Shown piece by piece: positions 11,039 to 22,626 of a DNA stretch of 64,000 nt. The first letter of the stretch is position 1, and each line of letters starts with the position of its first letter. Source of the stretch: Topomyia yanbarensis (lineage: Eukaryota; Arthropoda; Insecta; Diptera; Culicidae); the NCBI RefSeq assembly GCF_030247195.1, contig NC_080672.1, positions 189,704,471 to 189,768,470 on the forward strand, in the 5' to 3' direction. A program made the translations under genes and the position numbers. The notes under the pieces were generated by a model, which saw nothing but the letters and a program-made list of their open reading frames with translations, had not been told where the DNA came from and searched no databases.

Positions 11039-12439
11039 TTGCGTTGCGTTGCGCTGTGACGATGATTTTGGCGGATTGCACACTGACTTCATCATGTTTG
11101 ACTGCTGATTAGGGACCATTCATAAATTACGTAACGCAAAAATCGCCCAAAATTGACTCCCCCTCCCCCATGTAACAAATTGTCACAAATTTCTTCATCC
11201 CCCCCCCTGTTACGTAGCAAACTCCTTAAAAATTTTTTTTTCTTTGGTGAAAACATGTTACCTAACGATCTAGCTAACTCTCCCTCCCCCTATGTCACAA
11301 CATGTCACAACTTGTTGTACCCCCCCCCCCTAAAAGCGTTACGTAATTTATGAATGGTCCCTTATCTAATAAGAGTTGCTTAGGAAATGGTAAGTAGGAA
11401 TTCATACCAATCCGACCCATATTAAAACCTCAACATGATAGCCATCATTACCGGCCGCCCCCATCTCCATCGTTCACGGGGAAGGATAAAGGACAAGGTA
11501 GACAGGAAGTGTTGATGCTCCATCTACTTAACGGAAGGACAACGATTCATCAGACTCTTCCATAGGTGTCGCGGAGTTGGTAGTTTGGAAGGGTATCAGG
11601 TCTAGGATTCGCTCCAAGCAAGCGATATGACCTGTAAAGCATATTTCATTAAGTAGTTGTTTAGTTAGTCTTCGAGTGCACGATCACTCGAAAAAGAGAT
11701 CTTGTTTAGTTTTTGGTACTTTTCAAACTCTGGGCAGCCGGCTACCGAGAGTATACTATGTTCCCTAAACAAAAGCAATTTGAACTCCACTCGGCCGACC
11801 GTGGGAGTATTGCCTAGAAAAACTAATCTTATCTGCGTAATGGGCCGGATCACTATTTATTGCAACAGTATTTGGACAGAATTCGCTACTTCTTCTCTAC
11901 GATATATTTATTCGCTTGAAAACTACCGAGTGACACATTATACAGGCTAGAGTGACAAGCTAGAGTGACACATTATACAGGCAAAAATAGCGCGAGATGT
12001 TATAAATCAAGGAAAGTATTTCTTATTTTCCATATCAGATTGTTTGTGGAATACAAGTATACGAGCGATAATAACGAACACTGAAGGCAAATATAAAGGA
12101 TTGTTAACCTGATGCACGGGCTTGTTAGCGATAACGGAGCTAGAAATTAGATTCATAAAAACAGACGCGGCGAATTTTCAATACGTATTGACCAGTGATT
12201 ATAGATACTAGTCAGATTATTCGTATTGGGGCTAATTTCCGATCAACTAATCATTTATATGGCAATGTTTTCTCGACTAGATTTGTTCGCACCCTCTCAT
12301 TCTGCTACTATCGGCAGAAGGCTGATAGTACCCAGTCGTCGTCGGTCTAAGGACCAAATGTCATCAATAGACTTAGACTCGCGTGGAGGCATGAGATAGG
12401 AAACTTGTGAGAATTTTGTTATCCCACCGATTGACGACC
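11039..12439 (-). mobile_element. 5'-truncated LINE 'Y' with (CAACG)n tail
   Basis: Read on the minus strand, the element ends in CAACGCAACGCAACG repeats at 11039. It is flanked by a 29-bp direct repeat (11010-11038 and 12440-12468) with two mismatches, which is part of the host LTR. A second copy (44841-46735) has the same tail and a perfect 25-bp duplication. No reverse transcriptase frame remains, so this is the 3' UTR region of a LINE or a LINE-mobilised element. A Harbinger MITE lies inside it. Confidence 0.7.
11112..11361. mobile_element. Harbinger/PIF-type MITE, TTA duplication
   Basis: Inverted ends GGGACCATTCATAAATTACG pair over about 26 bp. TTA duplicates flank it (11109-11111 and 11362-11364). 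The empty site is visible in the sister copy at about 44921. The interior has C-rich runs. A 3-bp TWA duplication is the Harbinger hallmark. Confidence 0.85.
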
Positions 12440-13156
12440 GATTTAATTTTTCTATACCTTGCCAGACGCAAGAAATACATTACTACAACGGGTAGGGAAG
12501 ATCGAATGTTGTTATTAAAACCCCGAATGAAAGGAACAGAAAAAAAAGGATCACTCTACCTAGCTCTAGGCTTTCCCCATCACTTCTTCTACATATTAAT
12601 AAAAACAGAAGAACAGTACAAATGTAACCACATACTCTTTTGTTAGATTGAACTAGAATTGTAGGCCAGAATTTATACAGAAGTGAACAGGTAGGCAATT
12701 CAAATGGGGAAAAACGTTAGGATTAAGAAAGATAAATTTTCCCGTCACGATATATGAATCGCGCGGGCAACATGTAGCTTTAAGATAACCTTTGTAAATA
12801 TTTTTGAATAAAAGTTAAGTTTCAAGTTTAAAAGTAACCAAAGAATCCTTACTATAGAAAGAAAATTCATTTGAAGTGAAAAAAGTGAAAACAACGACAG
12901 CGGAAAATCAAGATCGTCGTGGATCAACGGAGCTAGGACCCCCTCGGTAAAGTTAAAATAATTCATCGTCCCGTCGTTTCACGCTCTTGGAATATCTTAT
13001 CGTCCTCGTCGTTTCACATATTGAAAAACAGCAAGTCGAGAAAAACGCTGTTTAAGATTTACATTTTCATTGAGCCTTATGTATGGGACAAACATGTTTT
13101 GGTAATTGTTCCGATATTTTCTAAACAAACCTGGTAATCTTATTTGTGTATACTTT

Positions 13157-14235
13157 ACATACCGTTTCATTTTTCAAAAAATCGAAATTTATATATTATT
13201 TAATCTGAAAGTACAGCTCCTTGAAAGTATTTTCTCAAATTTCGGAGAAATAGATCGAAAGTTACAGTGCTTCCAAACGCGCTTCGTCTACCAAGAGCAG
13301 AGGTAACTTTAAATTTTAGCTCGATTTGCTTGAAATGTCATTTTTCCAAAGATCGTCTTTCCGTGATCACGATTGCCGAAAAACCACTCAACCGAATTTT
13401 CTTAATTTTTTTCAATAATTGATCGTGATTAATTTTTATCGTACCTTAACGATCCCTTTTTTATGCATAAGTTTTTGTTTTGTGGATGAATTTTTTTAAT
13501 GCAATGAGTTTTGGGATTTTAGTTGATCTATTGATCTTCAACCGTAATCACCGCACACCTCTTAAATAAAATAGGGTTTCGGGGAAAAAGTCATAACTTT
13601 GCCAATTATCAATATATTTTTAAAAAACTTATGCTTGTTCATTTCGCTGAAAAATGTGCTACCAAAATACTATAAATTTGATATAATGAAATCATTGTTT
13701 TCTGCCTTTACGTAAATTCAAACTTTTTTTATATTTTCCGCGCAAAAAGTTTGTAACCCCTTAATCAAGATATCGAATTACGGAAATCGTGCTTGCTAAA
13801 TTTACATTACGTAATCCAAAGGACCCGTTTAACCTATTAAAAAATGTTCTAATGTGCCTACCACTAGTCGTTTTTTTCTTGTCGATCCATCTAATTAGTT
13901 ATATATTGCGTGATTCAAACAATATGAACAAACTTTTCTTTTCCGTTAATTCCATGTTAAAATAACAAAATAAAACATGATATAAGTACATGACGTGTTG
14001 ATTGGAAGAGTAGATAACAACTCCTCCTTTTACTTCGAATTTATTAGTTTAACGTACGATAAAACTTTTTAGCGATTGAAATCTGTTTCATTGTTGCTTT
14101 TGAAATTTCATACTAACTTCAAGTACGTTGGTCCGTTTACCGATTCGGTTCAGACACTTCTTGTGAGAATACGAATGAACTCAGAGTAGACCAACGATGG
14201 ACACTCTAGCATGGAATACAAGTATATTGGCTTAC
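13157..14235. other. Intron DNA of faf without recognised features
   Basis: After the truncated end of MITE M I see no gene or repeat here. The sequence lies 3' of the exon 14465-14236. No candidate for the next faf exon was found here or further left in the window. Confidence 0.45.
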
Positions 14236-14465
14236 CCAGAATTGCGTTGTGTATCCTATGGTTTTGCCAAGAATCTTCAATAAGCAGTATGTGAAGCAGC
14301 AGTTCTGTGTGGTGTCTCATTTCGTGCCAGTACGCATACCCGCAGTGCCATAACAGTTCTGCAAGCAACGATCGGGAAAAGTGAGGATTTTCCCAACTGC
14401 AATACTGCAGCAGTTTAACACCTTCTTCACCTATATTTGTATCCTCAATTAATCGTTTGACGTAA
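14236..14465 (-). CDS. faf: fat facets / USP9X-type deubiquitinase, coding exon (most 3' in window)
   Basis: This exon encodes about 76 residues of the C-terminal helical region, including '[17 protein letters not shown]', 'ELLWHCG' and '[16 protein letters not shown]', all close to Drosophila Faf. It starts after a TTTTAG acceptor (14467-14466) with one base completing a split codon. It ends at a GTAAG donor (14235 onward) with one base left over, inside the residue that follows 'HNAIL'. The open frame continues past the donor to a stop at 14150, but that tail no longer resembles Faf. Faf removes ubiquitin from liquid facets/epsin and other substrates in the cytoplasm, and this C-terminal part lies after the catalytic domain. 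The next exon should contain a 'YQKRAYQ' region; it was not seen and is presumably left of the window. Confidence 0.92.
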
Positions 14466-14520
14466 CTAAAAGGATGAAATTTTAGAAATATCATAATTTG
14501 CGTCGTCTTTCAAGATATAC

Positions 14521-14780
14521 CTCACTCTATTGAAGAGATATTCGCTACACTCCAGAGAAAGAGGCATCAGTGTGTCATAAGTTATGTGCGGATCAATATA
14601 AATATTTGGTTTCACTGCTACCACACCAGTCGAACTCTGGCATCTGCTTGACACGTCACATGAACGAATTAAATGCGAAACTACATAATGCAGCTTACTC
14701 AGATCTGGATACTGATACTTGATTTGACCTCCAGGGCCTTCATCTAACGCTACCTTCATAAAGACGGCAGGAACGTTAAG
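14521..14780 (-). CDS. faf: fat facets / USP9X-type deubiquitinase, coding exon
   Basis: The exon opens in phase 0 directly after a TTTCAG acceptor with 'LNVPAVFMKVALDEGPG', then 'IKYQYPDLSKLHYVVSHLIR' and 'SSRCQSS', near-identical to Drosophila Faf over this block. It closes at GTGAG|GTATAT, leaving two bases that with the next exon's first base make Ser. The alternative GT four bases earlier would break the frame and the family alignment ('LFNR.SYVKR'). The 260-nt length fits both phases. The 55-nt downstream intron (14520-14466) is of minimal insect size. Confidence 0.93.
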
Positions 14781-14837
14781 CTGAAATGAATAAAAATTAT
14801 TATGACAATCCAAGACCTGTGAAACAAATGTGTATAC
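14781..14837 (-). other. 57-nt faf intron, in frame and free of stops
   Basis: GTATAC...TTTCAG bounds a 57-nt segment. Its length is a multiple of three and it contains no stop in the coding frame, so unspliced RNA would simply encode 19 extra residues. Comparison with Faf/USP9X ('QQLLRLNVP' contiguous) shows it is removed. Confidence 0.88.
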
Positions 14838-15189
14838 TCTTATTAGTTGCTGTTTTTCATGTAGTCCTAAACCAGCATAAAGGCTGAATAGGTTGAAATA
14901 TTGCGGTAAATGTTTTCCGAAATCAGCGACATCTCCTTTCAGTAAGGATAAGACTGCGATGAGTACTTGCTCACACAAATTACTTCCTTCATAACCTTGA
15001 ATGGGTTCATCATTAGCGGCACAGTGACAAAAGAAAACAACTAGTTTCCCGAAGACAGAGCGTATCTCAGGCGACGGTGCTGCCAATATATATTCACTTA
15101 ATCGTGTGGGGGGGTTTAAAAGTACAGTTTCAGCAAACCACCTTCTAACGACCGCCGTAGTCCGTATGTGCTGACAAAGTGTTTCGTAC
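14838..15189 (-). CDS. faf: fat facets / USP9X-type deubiquitinase, coding exon
   Basis: The exon begins after TTGTAG (15191-15190). Its first base G completes a Trp codon begun in the exon at 37046, giving a Trp-Tyr-Glu junction that matches 'EWYDAL' in Faf. It encodes 'VVRRWFAETVLLNPP', 'APSPEIRSVFGKLVVFFCHC', 'GYEGSNLCEQVLIAVLSLL' and 'GKHLPQYFNLFSLYAGLGL'. All are diagnostic of the family's C-terminal region rather than the catalytic core. It ends in phase 0 before the 57-nt intron. The 352-nt exon sits alone between a 21.9-kb intron upstream and tiny introns downstream. Confidence 0.93.
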
Positions 15190-15239
15190 CTACAATAGAA
15201 TATATTTATCTATAATAAATGCATGTTATTTAGATTCAC

Positions 15240-16120
15240 CAAAATCACTGTTTAGTTTAATGCAATATTAAATTAAGGACGTCGATGTGCGATTGCATAC
15301 AATTGAAAAAAAGTTTGATTACTTATCCTCAACGTCCGCTGCATCAGAACATAACACGCAAAGAAATAGGGTATATATTCGAATCAAATATTTTACGATT
15401 TTGATTCAAATTCAAATATTTTGTTGCAACAGAAATAAAATCAAGACATTATCGATACAAAAATATTTACATTAGTGACAAAAATACTGCATTTTGATTC
15501 TAAAAGCTAGCAGAGAAAAAGGAAATAGCCGTATCAAATATAATGAAACTGTGATTAGAATTCCAGAATTTAGTTTAACCAAATAAATTGGTTCTACAAT
15601 ACTATTATCCGAAACCAAAAAACCGCTTCTAGATTTTAAAAATTGCAAAGCATATACCCCATAAACGCACGTCACTTCCATGTGCTATGTGCTATTACTA
15701 ACTGCAATATTTCACGCTATTGATCGACATAATCAACCACACGAGTGCCGTGTGTTGCTCGACGGCGGTTTTCAGAAGAATTTCATGTCCGACAAAATGG
15801 CAGCCATCCTTGAGTTACCGAGGCAGTGAGCCAATATTGTAATCACCGGCGTAAAAGCCTTGAAAACGCTTGCTCTAGATAATGTTTTCATAAAATTTCA
15901 TCCCTGATATGAAGATTTCCGTGTCAGCATCGAATGTTTGGTCACATCAAAGAGGACGTCATTTCGGATACCGTCGAATGTCATTAAAGGCGGAATTTTG
16001 TAAGCAAACCCGTTACCCACTCGATTGCCCAGTTTACTAAAATATTGAGGCTATGGCTAGTTTGAGTCTGACTGAGCGGTAGTGAAGTTTGACAGCGCGA
16101 GAAGGAAAGTGATGATGTCT
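15240..16120. other. Unannotated intron DNA
   Basis: No gene, repeat end or regulatory site recognised in this stretch. Confidence 0.4.
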
Positions 16121-16124
16121 CCAA

Positions 16125-16918
16125 TTATCTTTACCTTTCTCATGTAGAAATATTATGCAATCACTCTGAGCATCGTCAACCTATTTTTTTAATAAAATGG
16201 GCTTTCTGTATTTAAACAGGGGCATAGCCAGGGGTATGCGGCGAGGAGTTAGCACCCCCCTCCCACACACACACATTACACACCACCCTTCCGCCATCAA
16301 GTCCACTTCCATCCAACCCTCTCCCCCCGAAAAAAACTTTCCTAGTAAGTTGAAATTTCGATTTTGTAATGAACACATTACGTAATATCCAATAATCGCA
16401 TTCAATAAAAACTAGTAAAACATTTGGTTTGAAATTATTTTGAGTTTGAAACTGCTTCAAAATTGAAACTAATTTAAAATTTCTTAAGTTGAAATTTTTT
16501 GGCGGGGTCCGGACCCCCTGAACCCTCCTCATGGATCCGCCGCTGCTTTCAAGTGTTTTAGCGCCGACACATAGCATCTCAAGTTCGTGGTTGTCGATCC
16601 ATGTATGCAAATCGTACTAATTATGTAATAGACATTTCCTGCATTATACTAAACATAACCTGAGGGGGTAGGCGTAGCGTAGTTGGTAAATCGATTGCCT
16701 TGTACGCAGCGCACCTGGGTTCGAGTCCCGATCCCGCACATAGGGTTAGAAATTTTTCATAAGAGATTTTTCTAATCCGAAGAGGCGAATGACCTTAAAG
16801 GTTAAAACCTCTATAATCGAAATAAAAAAAAAATAAATAAACATAACCACATGGAATCGTAGTTTGGACAAATAAGAAAGGCACAATTGAACCACTAGGT
16901 GGATTAAAACAGGTTTTT
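16125..16918 (+). repeat. F1 dispersed repeat with nested SINE
   Basis: It starts with the F1 left terminus (CCTTTCTCATGTAGAAAT) and ends with the GGTGGATTAAAACAGG box. The interior contains the C-rich block also seen at 29440-29530. A SINE at 16661-16838 interrupts it; the uninterrupted order is seen at 56120-56200. Confidence 0.75.
16661..16838 (+). mobile_element. tRNA-derived SINE (Feilai-like)
   Basis: It carries a perfect pol III A box TAGCGTAGTTGG (16675-16686) and B box GGTTCGAGTCC (16718-16728), 31 nt apart, followed by a non-tRNA body and an A-rich tail. A perfect 10-bp target duplication, AAACATAACC, flanks it (16651-16660 and 16839-16848). Feilai is the known Aedes SINE of this type; the name is from memory. 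Both boxes being consensus suggests a young copy. Confidence 0.9.
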
Positions 16919-16999
16919 ACTTACATATAGCGTCGGAAGTGGCGACACTTGGCAAGCAAATCTACTCGATTTGCCACGCCGTTAGGCAAAATTAGTTTA

Positions 17000-17330
17000 T
17001 GTCAAATTACTGGTTGTACGTCATTTCCCGGTATACCATTCCCCGGAATGCCACTTCCCGGAAAACTATTTCCCGGAATGTACCATATCCCGGAATATCG
17101 TTTCCCGGAATGTCCCATTTCCCGGAATGTATCATTTCCCGGAAAAACCATTTAGCGGAATTCCATTTCCCGGAAAATAAAAAAAATCGTACCTCACCGA
17201 CCAAACTTATTTTTAGAAGACCTGCTATGCAGCTAATTGTGTTCTAGAAGATTTTACCTACTTTATAACATGAAAAGTTGTTTGAAAATATTTTTAATTT
17301 TTTTTTATCTTGAGTGGTTATTATGGTAAA
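17000..17330. repeat. Dispersed repeat with TTCCCGGAA array (first half)
   Basis: Positions 17023-17175 hold about ten units of 17-18 bp built on TTTCCCGGAATG. A conserved flank follows to 17330, continuing at 19711-20230. The same repeat, uninterrupted, is at 37407-38200. An F1 element (17331-19710) has inserted between the halves. Confidence 0.75.
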
Positions 17331-19710
17331 AAACCTGTTTTAATCCACCTAGAGGTGCAATTGTGCCTTTCTCATTTCTCCAAACTATGATTTAATAACT
17401 GGTTCGTACAATATAACATTATGGAAATGTCTTTCATTCTTATTACTCTTAGTAAGTATAAGAGCACCTTTTTGCATTCATCGCGGTATCGGTTTGAATC
17501 GGAGTTTTCTATGTGATCGCACTCCACAACCCGTAACTCCGGAGCCGAAAGTCGGATGGAGATGGAATTTAATATCAGTTTCCGGGGACGCAACACCTTT
17601 CATTTGAGATTAAGTTGACCATATCGGTCTAGCCATTTTCGAGAAACCAATATAATCGTTATTTTGAATTTAGAAGCTTCCGGATCCGTCGATGGTGGCC
17701 AGTGTGGCCAAAGAGACTTTGAATGACTGTTGGTGACCTAGATCTACAAATTCAACCGTTGTGTTTACATTTTGGAAAAAAAATCACCTTTTTACATTCA
17801 TCGCAGAATTCGTTAGAATCGGGATTTGCTGCGTAATCGTACGTATCATCCTGTAATTCAGGAACCAGAACTCGGATCCACACAAAATTCAACAGCAGCT
17901 GATGGCCCTTTCATTTAAAATCAAGTTTATCAAAATCGATTCAGAAAATTCCGAGAAACCGATGTGGACAAATCAACAAATTTTGTTTTGTAACCATACT
18001 CTTCAACTCGTAATCCGGAACAAGATGTCGGTTGAAAATGAAATTCAATAGCAACCTATGGGAATATTATACCTTTCATTTGAATCTAGTTTGTAAAAAT
18101 CGGTTCAGCCATCTCCGAGAAACCGATGCGGACATTTTGTTAACAAATCCGCACATACACACACATACATACATACATACATACATACACACATACATAC
18201 ACACAGTTTCCCCCAGAAGTAATACCGAGAGGTAGTTACTGGGAGGAATGATGGCGGAGCCCAATGGAGTTTAGTCGGTATTAATGGCAGCCTCACCATT
18301 CGAGCCCGACACGCCCCCAGTGCACCCCGTGTGGTAGATTGGACCCTACCAATAGCACGTGTACTGGGCTAGGACGTAAAGGTCTTCTCCATTGTAAAAA
18401 AATACATACACACAGGTATTTTGCGATCTCGGTGAACTGAGTCGAATATTATATGACACTCGGCCCTCCGGGCCTCGTTTAGAAAGTCGGTTTTTGGAGC
18501 AATTGCATTACCTTTCTATATGAGAAAGGCAAAAGAATAATATTTAATTAACTTAATCAGCATGAGTTGAATGTTATCTTCATGTGATTATATTTTGAAA
18601 TGTTGGTGGAATGGGTTTGAAAGTGGAGAGAATGGGGGGTTAGTAGAGTGGGAGTGGAGGATGCGTCAGAAATCCTTCATCTTATTTCGGTATACGGGGT
18701 GGATGAAGAAAATGCGGGCGTGAAGGTGGTCCAAGGGGAGGGGAGTGATGAAGGAGTGAGGTGTAAGGGCAAGGCGGGGGGGAAAGGGCGGCGAGGCAAT
18801 ACTCAACTGCATATTTTGCCTTCCATTTGAGACTTGGTTTGAGAAAATCGGTTCAGTCATCACCGAAGAACCGATGTGACTTTAATTGTGGAATATGCCC
18901 GGAATTCCGGACTTCCGGAATCGTCGATAGTGGACAATATATTCAAAGAATGTTTGATTGGCAATTAGTGATATAGATCTGCGATTAGAAGTAATTTGGT
19001 GACCATTTCAATAGTTTTTAGCCTCTGAGGTATTACGATTGTACCGATTTATATGGGAAATTCCAGTGTATCCTTACTAACACCCCTGTAACTCCGGAAG
19101 CAAGAGTCAGAACCGAATGAAATTCAGCAGCAGTCAATAGTATTACTGTATCTTTCATTTGAAATCAAGTTTGTGAAAATCGGTAGAGAATTCGTTGGGG
19201 AATGGGTGTGATATTAGCTTAGGAACTTGGCGGGTTCCCCGGGGGCGTCATGAACCGACATAGGTGGCCAATGTGGTCAAAGCTGCTTTGATTGATTATT
19301 AGTGATCCAGACCCGCAAACTAGAGTAATGTTACATCAATTTTAATATGTTTTACATCATTTGAACATCATGGTGGTACCAGTTTATATGGGAATTTTCT
19401 GTGTGACCGAACTCTTCAACCCGTAACTCCGGAACCGGAAGTCGGATCAACTAAAAATTCATTAGCAGCTTATGGGAGCGTTATACCTTTCAGATGAAAC
19501 TAAGTTTGCGAAAATCGGTTCAGCCATCTCTGAGAAAATTGTGTGAGTTTAAATGACACACACACATACACACATACATACACACACAGACATTTGCCGA
19601 TCTCGACGAACTGAATCGAATGGTGTATGACACTCGGCCCTCCGGGCCTCGGTTAAAAAATTGATTTTTACAGTGATTGCATAGCCTTTCTTTATATGAG
19701 AAAGGCAAAA
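17331..19710 (-). repeat. F1 dispersed repeat, inverted, ~2.4 kb, insertion defined by empty site
   Basis: The element runs from the inverted GGTGGATTAAAACAGG box (17331) to GAGAAAGGCAAAA (19710). Comparison with the uninterrupted host repeat at about 37741 defines it as one insertion. It contains several diverged internal units with 'CGTAACTCCGGAACCGGAAG' and 'GGCCCTCCGGGCC' boxes, a TACA/CACA microsatellite at about 18151-18206 and another at 19558-19590. No protein is encoded. Confidence 0.75.
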
Positions 19711-20230
19711 CAAGATAGCGACAATATTGCAAAGCTGTCATTTTAAAGATTTAATCTTTTCGATTCCGCAATGTCAGGAAAATTTATTTAAATTGAGCAT
19801 TATATGCACATCTTACGTACGACTTTTGGTTTGGAACCAAATAGAAACTTAGAAGGATTTAAAAACATCGAGTGGGGAATAAAAAGCACCCCAATGGATA
19901 GGATATCAATGAATTGAATGTGTACCAAAGTAGAAACAAATACTTTCCAATTTTCCCACAGCAGGTGATGAAGGGGTGAATAAATTCATGATCGTCTAAT
20001 TCCTGACCAACAGGCCCTATATTTTGCCTGATATTTGTTCCAAATTTTGCGGATTCAGTTAATATGGTATATTTTCTATTCTTTTACTATTTTGAATCGA
20101 TTCCGTCGCATGGTAATGTTCGGTGAAAAGCATAATACACCACTGTAGAATTTTTAAGATTTGGAAATTTCGTTATTGAAATAAAGTGATATAACAGAAA
20201 ATGGAAGGCGAGCAGAATACCTAATTGTAT
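19711..20230. repeat. Dispersed repeat (second half), matching 37741-38200
   Basis: ACAAGATAGCGACAA starts both copies, and similarity continues through GATTCCGTCGC. It completes the host repeat that is split by F1. Confidence 0.65.
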
Positions 20231-21198
20231 ATTATCAATTCTGTTCTATCGTTTTTAGGTAAACTCTAAGCATACTAAAAACTTTAAGCGCGTTTTTTCA
20301 AATCCACTTCAAACCACGAGCTTTGAAATATTCACAGCATATTCTAAACTATTTTCTCCAGCGACGTACGAAGGATTTTAGTTAATAAATGATGTCTGTA
20401 TTGATTTTCTTGGCTATTTTCGGCAAATTTAAGACTAAGAGAAACGAAAGCAATGAAATTGAAAGACGTTTCGCGTAGAATTAAAATAGCGAAAAAATCC
20501 TACGAAAGTCACTTTTTATCGTTCTAAGGAGTCTAAAAAAACTTTAGTATTTGACACTATAGGTCAAACATTACAGGAGAAAGATTTCGGGCCCGGATTA
20601 AAATAAAACGTGCTGGCGGGAAAATGCTGAACAAATTACTTGAAATTAATATTAATGTAGAATACATTTAAGGTTTCAATATAGGGGTCCCGTTTCAAAA
20701 TATCGGCTGCGGCGCCGCGTCAGATTTTGAACGTTAATAACTTTTATCATACTTAACAGAATGATTTGATTTTTAGGCCAATTTGTTGCAAATATGTTCC
20801 TCTATGCTGTATTAAAATTTGAAGTATGTATAACATGTACTAATAACAAAAAAAATGCGTTTTGAAAAATCTTTCGAAAACGACTCGGAAAAGTGAAAAT
20901 TTTCAGCCCATCCCGCACAGAGCCGTCGTTATGGTAGACCAACCGAACAATAAAATAATGAAAAGTTTATATATAGGTCCATTACATGTTTGTTCGTATG
21001 GTTATTCGCATTGGGTTGCTTGACGAGAGCACTTGGTGGGGGAAAGACGGCATATTCCTTTGGTTAGGCCATTAGAAGCCGGACGGAAAGGAAAGGCTCA
21101 TGCACGGCACGAGAACGAGCGAGAAAGCGATAGTAGTGCATATTAGCGCGATTATATAAATATCTGTCGGTCGGTTTTTCTCATCATTCGTATTCGTT

Positions 21199-21486
21199 CA
21201 AGCACTAGCAAGCAGCCAGTCCACCGAAGAAAAGCAGTCGGCGATGACGACGGCGGAAAAAGTGCCCCAGCTACTGGTGACTCATCGCAACCCGATCAGG
21301 AACTGTCGCCCTGCAAGAATTTCGCCCCAACTAAAGGGCAACAGAGTAGGCTATCGTTCCAGCGTCTGGGTCGTGAGATTGTGCAGGACTGCAAAGTCGA
21401 GCTACGCTTACAAAGCTCAGTCGTAATGATGCCCCGAGAAGCCAACGATGCCTACTTGGTCGGTTTGTTCGAGAATGCAAAATAGT
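21199..21486 (+). pseudogene. Histone H3 pseudogene copy 1
   Basis: The degenerate frames still spell H3 in order: a 'KQ.A' block, 'KSAPATG', '[20 protein letters not shown]' and 'DAYLVGLFE'. H3 has 'KSAPATGG', '[20 protein letters not shown]' and '[12 protein letters not shown]'. Frameshifts occur after the KQ.A block and in the middle, and a TAG stops it at the end. A TATA-like box (GATTATATAAATA) lies about 50 bp upstream, and a decayed histone stem-loop follows at 21553. It cannot make histone. Confidence 0.85.
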
Positions 21487-21552
21487 GCTTTCTAGCTCAC
21501 CGTGTCCGCGGGGAGTGCGTCTGAATTATGCTCCCGCAATAAAACAATAAAC

Positions 21553-21568
21553 GGTTCTTTACAGGACC
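21553..21568 (+). terminator. Histone 3' stem-loop, decayed
   Basis: GGTTCTTTACAGGACC matches the 16-nt histone mRNA stem-loop except TTAC for TTTC in the loop. It lies about 70 bp past H3 pseudogene 1. Confidence 0.65.
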
Positions 21569-22302
21569 AATTAATTGTGTTCTAATAAGAGTTAAACTGA
21601 AATTTACATTTTATGGTGTATAACAAGTAATTTTCAGAAAGCAATATAAGAAATACGATGTGTGGAAAGAAAGAAAGAGAATTTAAATTATCCTCTCGCT
21701 CGTTTTCGTGCACTGCTTTTCCATTCCTTTCTGCTGCTACTACCATCATAACTAAAACGAATGTGCGTGTTCCCCCACCATCTCATGACCAGTGTTGCCA
21801 CAATTGCATGTCGCTATTACAATTTGAATTATTTTATTGATCCTCTCTAGTATTGATAAAATATAGAACGTGCAAAGTACACTAGTCGCATGCTTTTATT
21901 CGAACTTTTTGGCAGCCTCCGTTGATTAACTGCATAAATCGATTTGTTTGTGCAGCTCCTTGCTAGTAGCAAACTAAATAGCCTTTATCAGCGCTAACAA
22001 ATAAAACAAAAGAATTTAAATTTGTGAAAATCTTTTCCTTCCTTCTTTTCAAATCTGCAACATTCTTTGAAAATATTGTTTGAATGTTGTTATTGAAAAA
22101 CTGAACATGCAAGTTTGCTAGCACTGGCCACTAGATTGAAGGCGATGGAAAGACAGAATATTCGTTTTGGTTATGCTAGTATTGGTAGCCGAACGGAAAG
22201 GAAAGGCGCAGGAATGGCACGAAAACGAGCGAGAGAGCGATAGTAGTGCTTTCTCGTATATGAATATTGGTCGTTCGGTTTTTCTCATCATTCGTATTCG
22301 TT

Positions 22303-22593
22303 CAAGCACTAGCAAGCAGCCAGTCCACCGGAGGAAAGCAGTTGGCGATGATGACGGTCCGCAAAAGTGCCCAGCTACTGGTGGCCCATCGCAACCAACT
22401 ACCGATCAGGAACTGTCGCCATGCTAGTATTTCGCCCCAACTAAAGGGCAACGGAGCAACTAATCCGCTGGCTAACATTCCAGCGTCTGGTTCGTATGGT
22501 TGTGTATTACTTCAAAGTCGAGCTACGCTTACAAAACTCAGCCGTAATGAAGCCACTGATGCCTACTTGGTCGGTTTGTGGGAGTGGGCGTAA
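22303..22593 (+). pseudogene. Histone H3 pseudogene copy 2
   Basis: It reads 'QSTGGKQLA' (H3 KSTGGKAPRKQLA with four residues missing), then 'RKSA', an 'IPASG/FQRLVR' block in shifted frames, 'FKVELRLQ', and 'DAYLVGLW' before TAA. Upstream about 170 bp resembles the region before copy 1, so promoter and coding region were duplicated together. A perfect stem-loop follows at 22611. Confidence 0.85.
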
Positions 22594-22610
22594 ATTACAA
22601 TAAAAGCAAC

Positions 22611-22626
22611 GGTTCTTTTCAGGACC
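22611..22626 (+). terminator. Histone 3' stem-loop
   Basis: GGTTCTTTTCAGGACC: 6-bp stem (one G-T pair) and TTTC loop, the canonical signal bound by SLBP in replication-dependent histone mRNAs. Confidence 0.8.

Larger units (their letters stand above)
7868..13016 (+). mobile_element. LTR retrotransposon, degenerate, with CATAT target duplication
   Basis: The left LTR is 7868-8458 (591 bp). It starts TGTCGCCGCG and ends TCGTTTCA. The right LTR begins with the same TGTCGCCGCG at 10995 and ends TCGTTTCA at 13016; it is split by a LINE (11039-12439). A 5-bp duplication CATAT flanks the whole. A candidate primer-binding site, TGGTGGCTCTCC, follows directly at 8459. A short open frame from ATG at 8794 may be the gag start, but it is cut after about 12 codons by a MITE at 8831. 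No protease, reverse transcriptase or integrase remains. The interior is filled by the MITE, a minus-strand LINE ORF1 relic and an unassigned frame. Superfamily unknown. Confidence 0.85.

Noticed and set aside
14150..14235. C-terminal end of faf at the stop near 14150
   Set aside because: Similarity to Faf stops exactly at a GTAAG donor; the residues after it are intron translation.
16661..16741. Functional tRNA gene
   Set aside because: The boxes are good, but it lacks a full cloverleaf, continues into a SINE body with an A-rich tail, and has a target duplication.
18648..18830. Gly/Val-rich plus-strand ORF
   Set aside because: It lies in a G-rich diverged part of an F1 repeat, with no homology and no coding signal.
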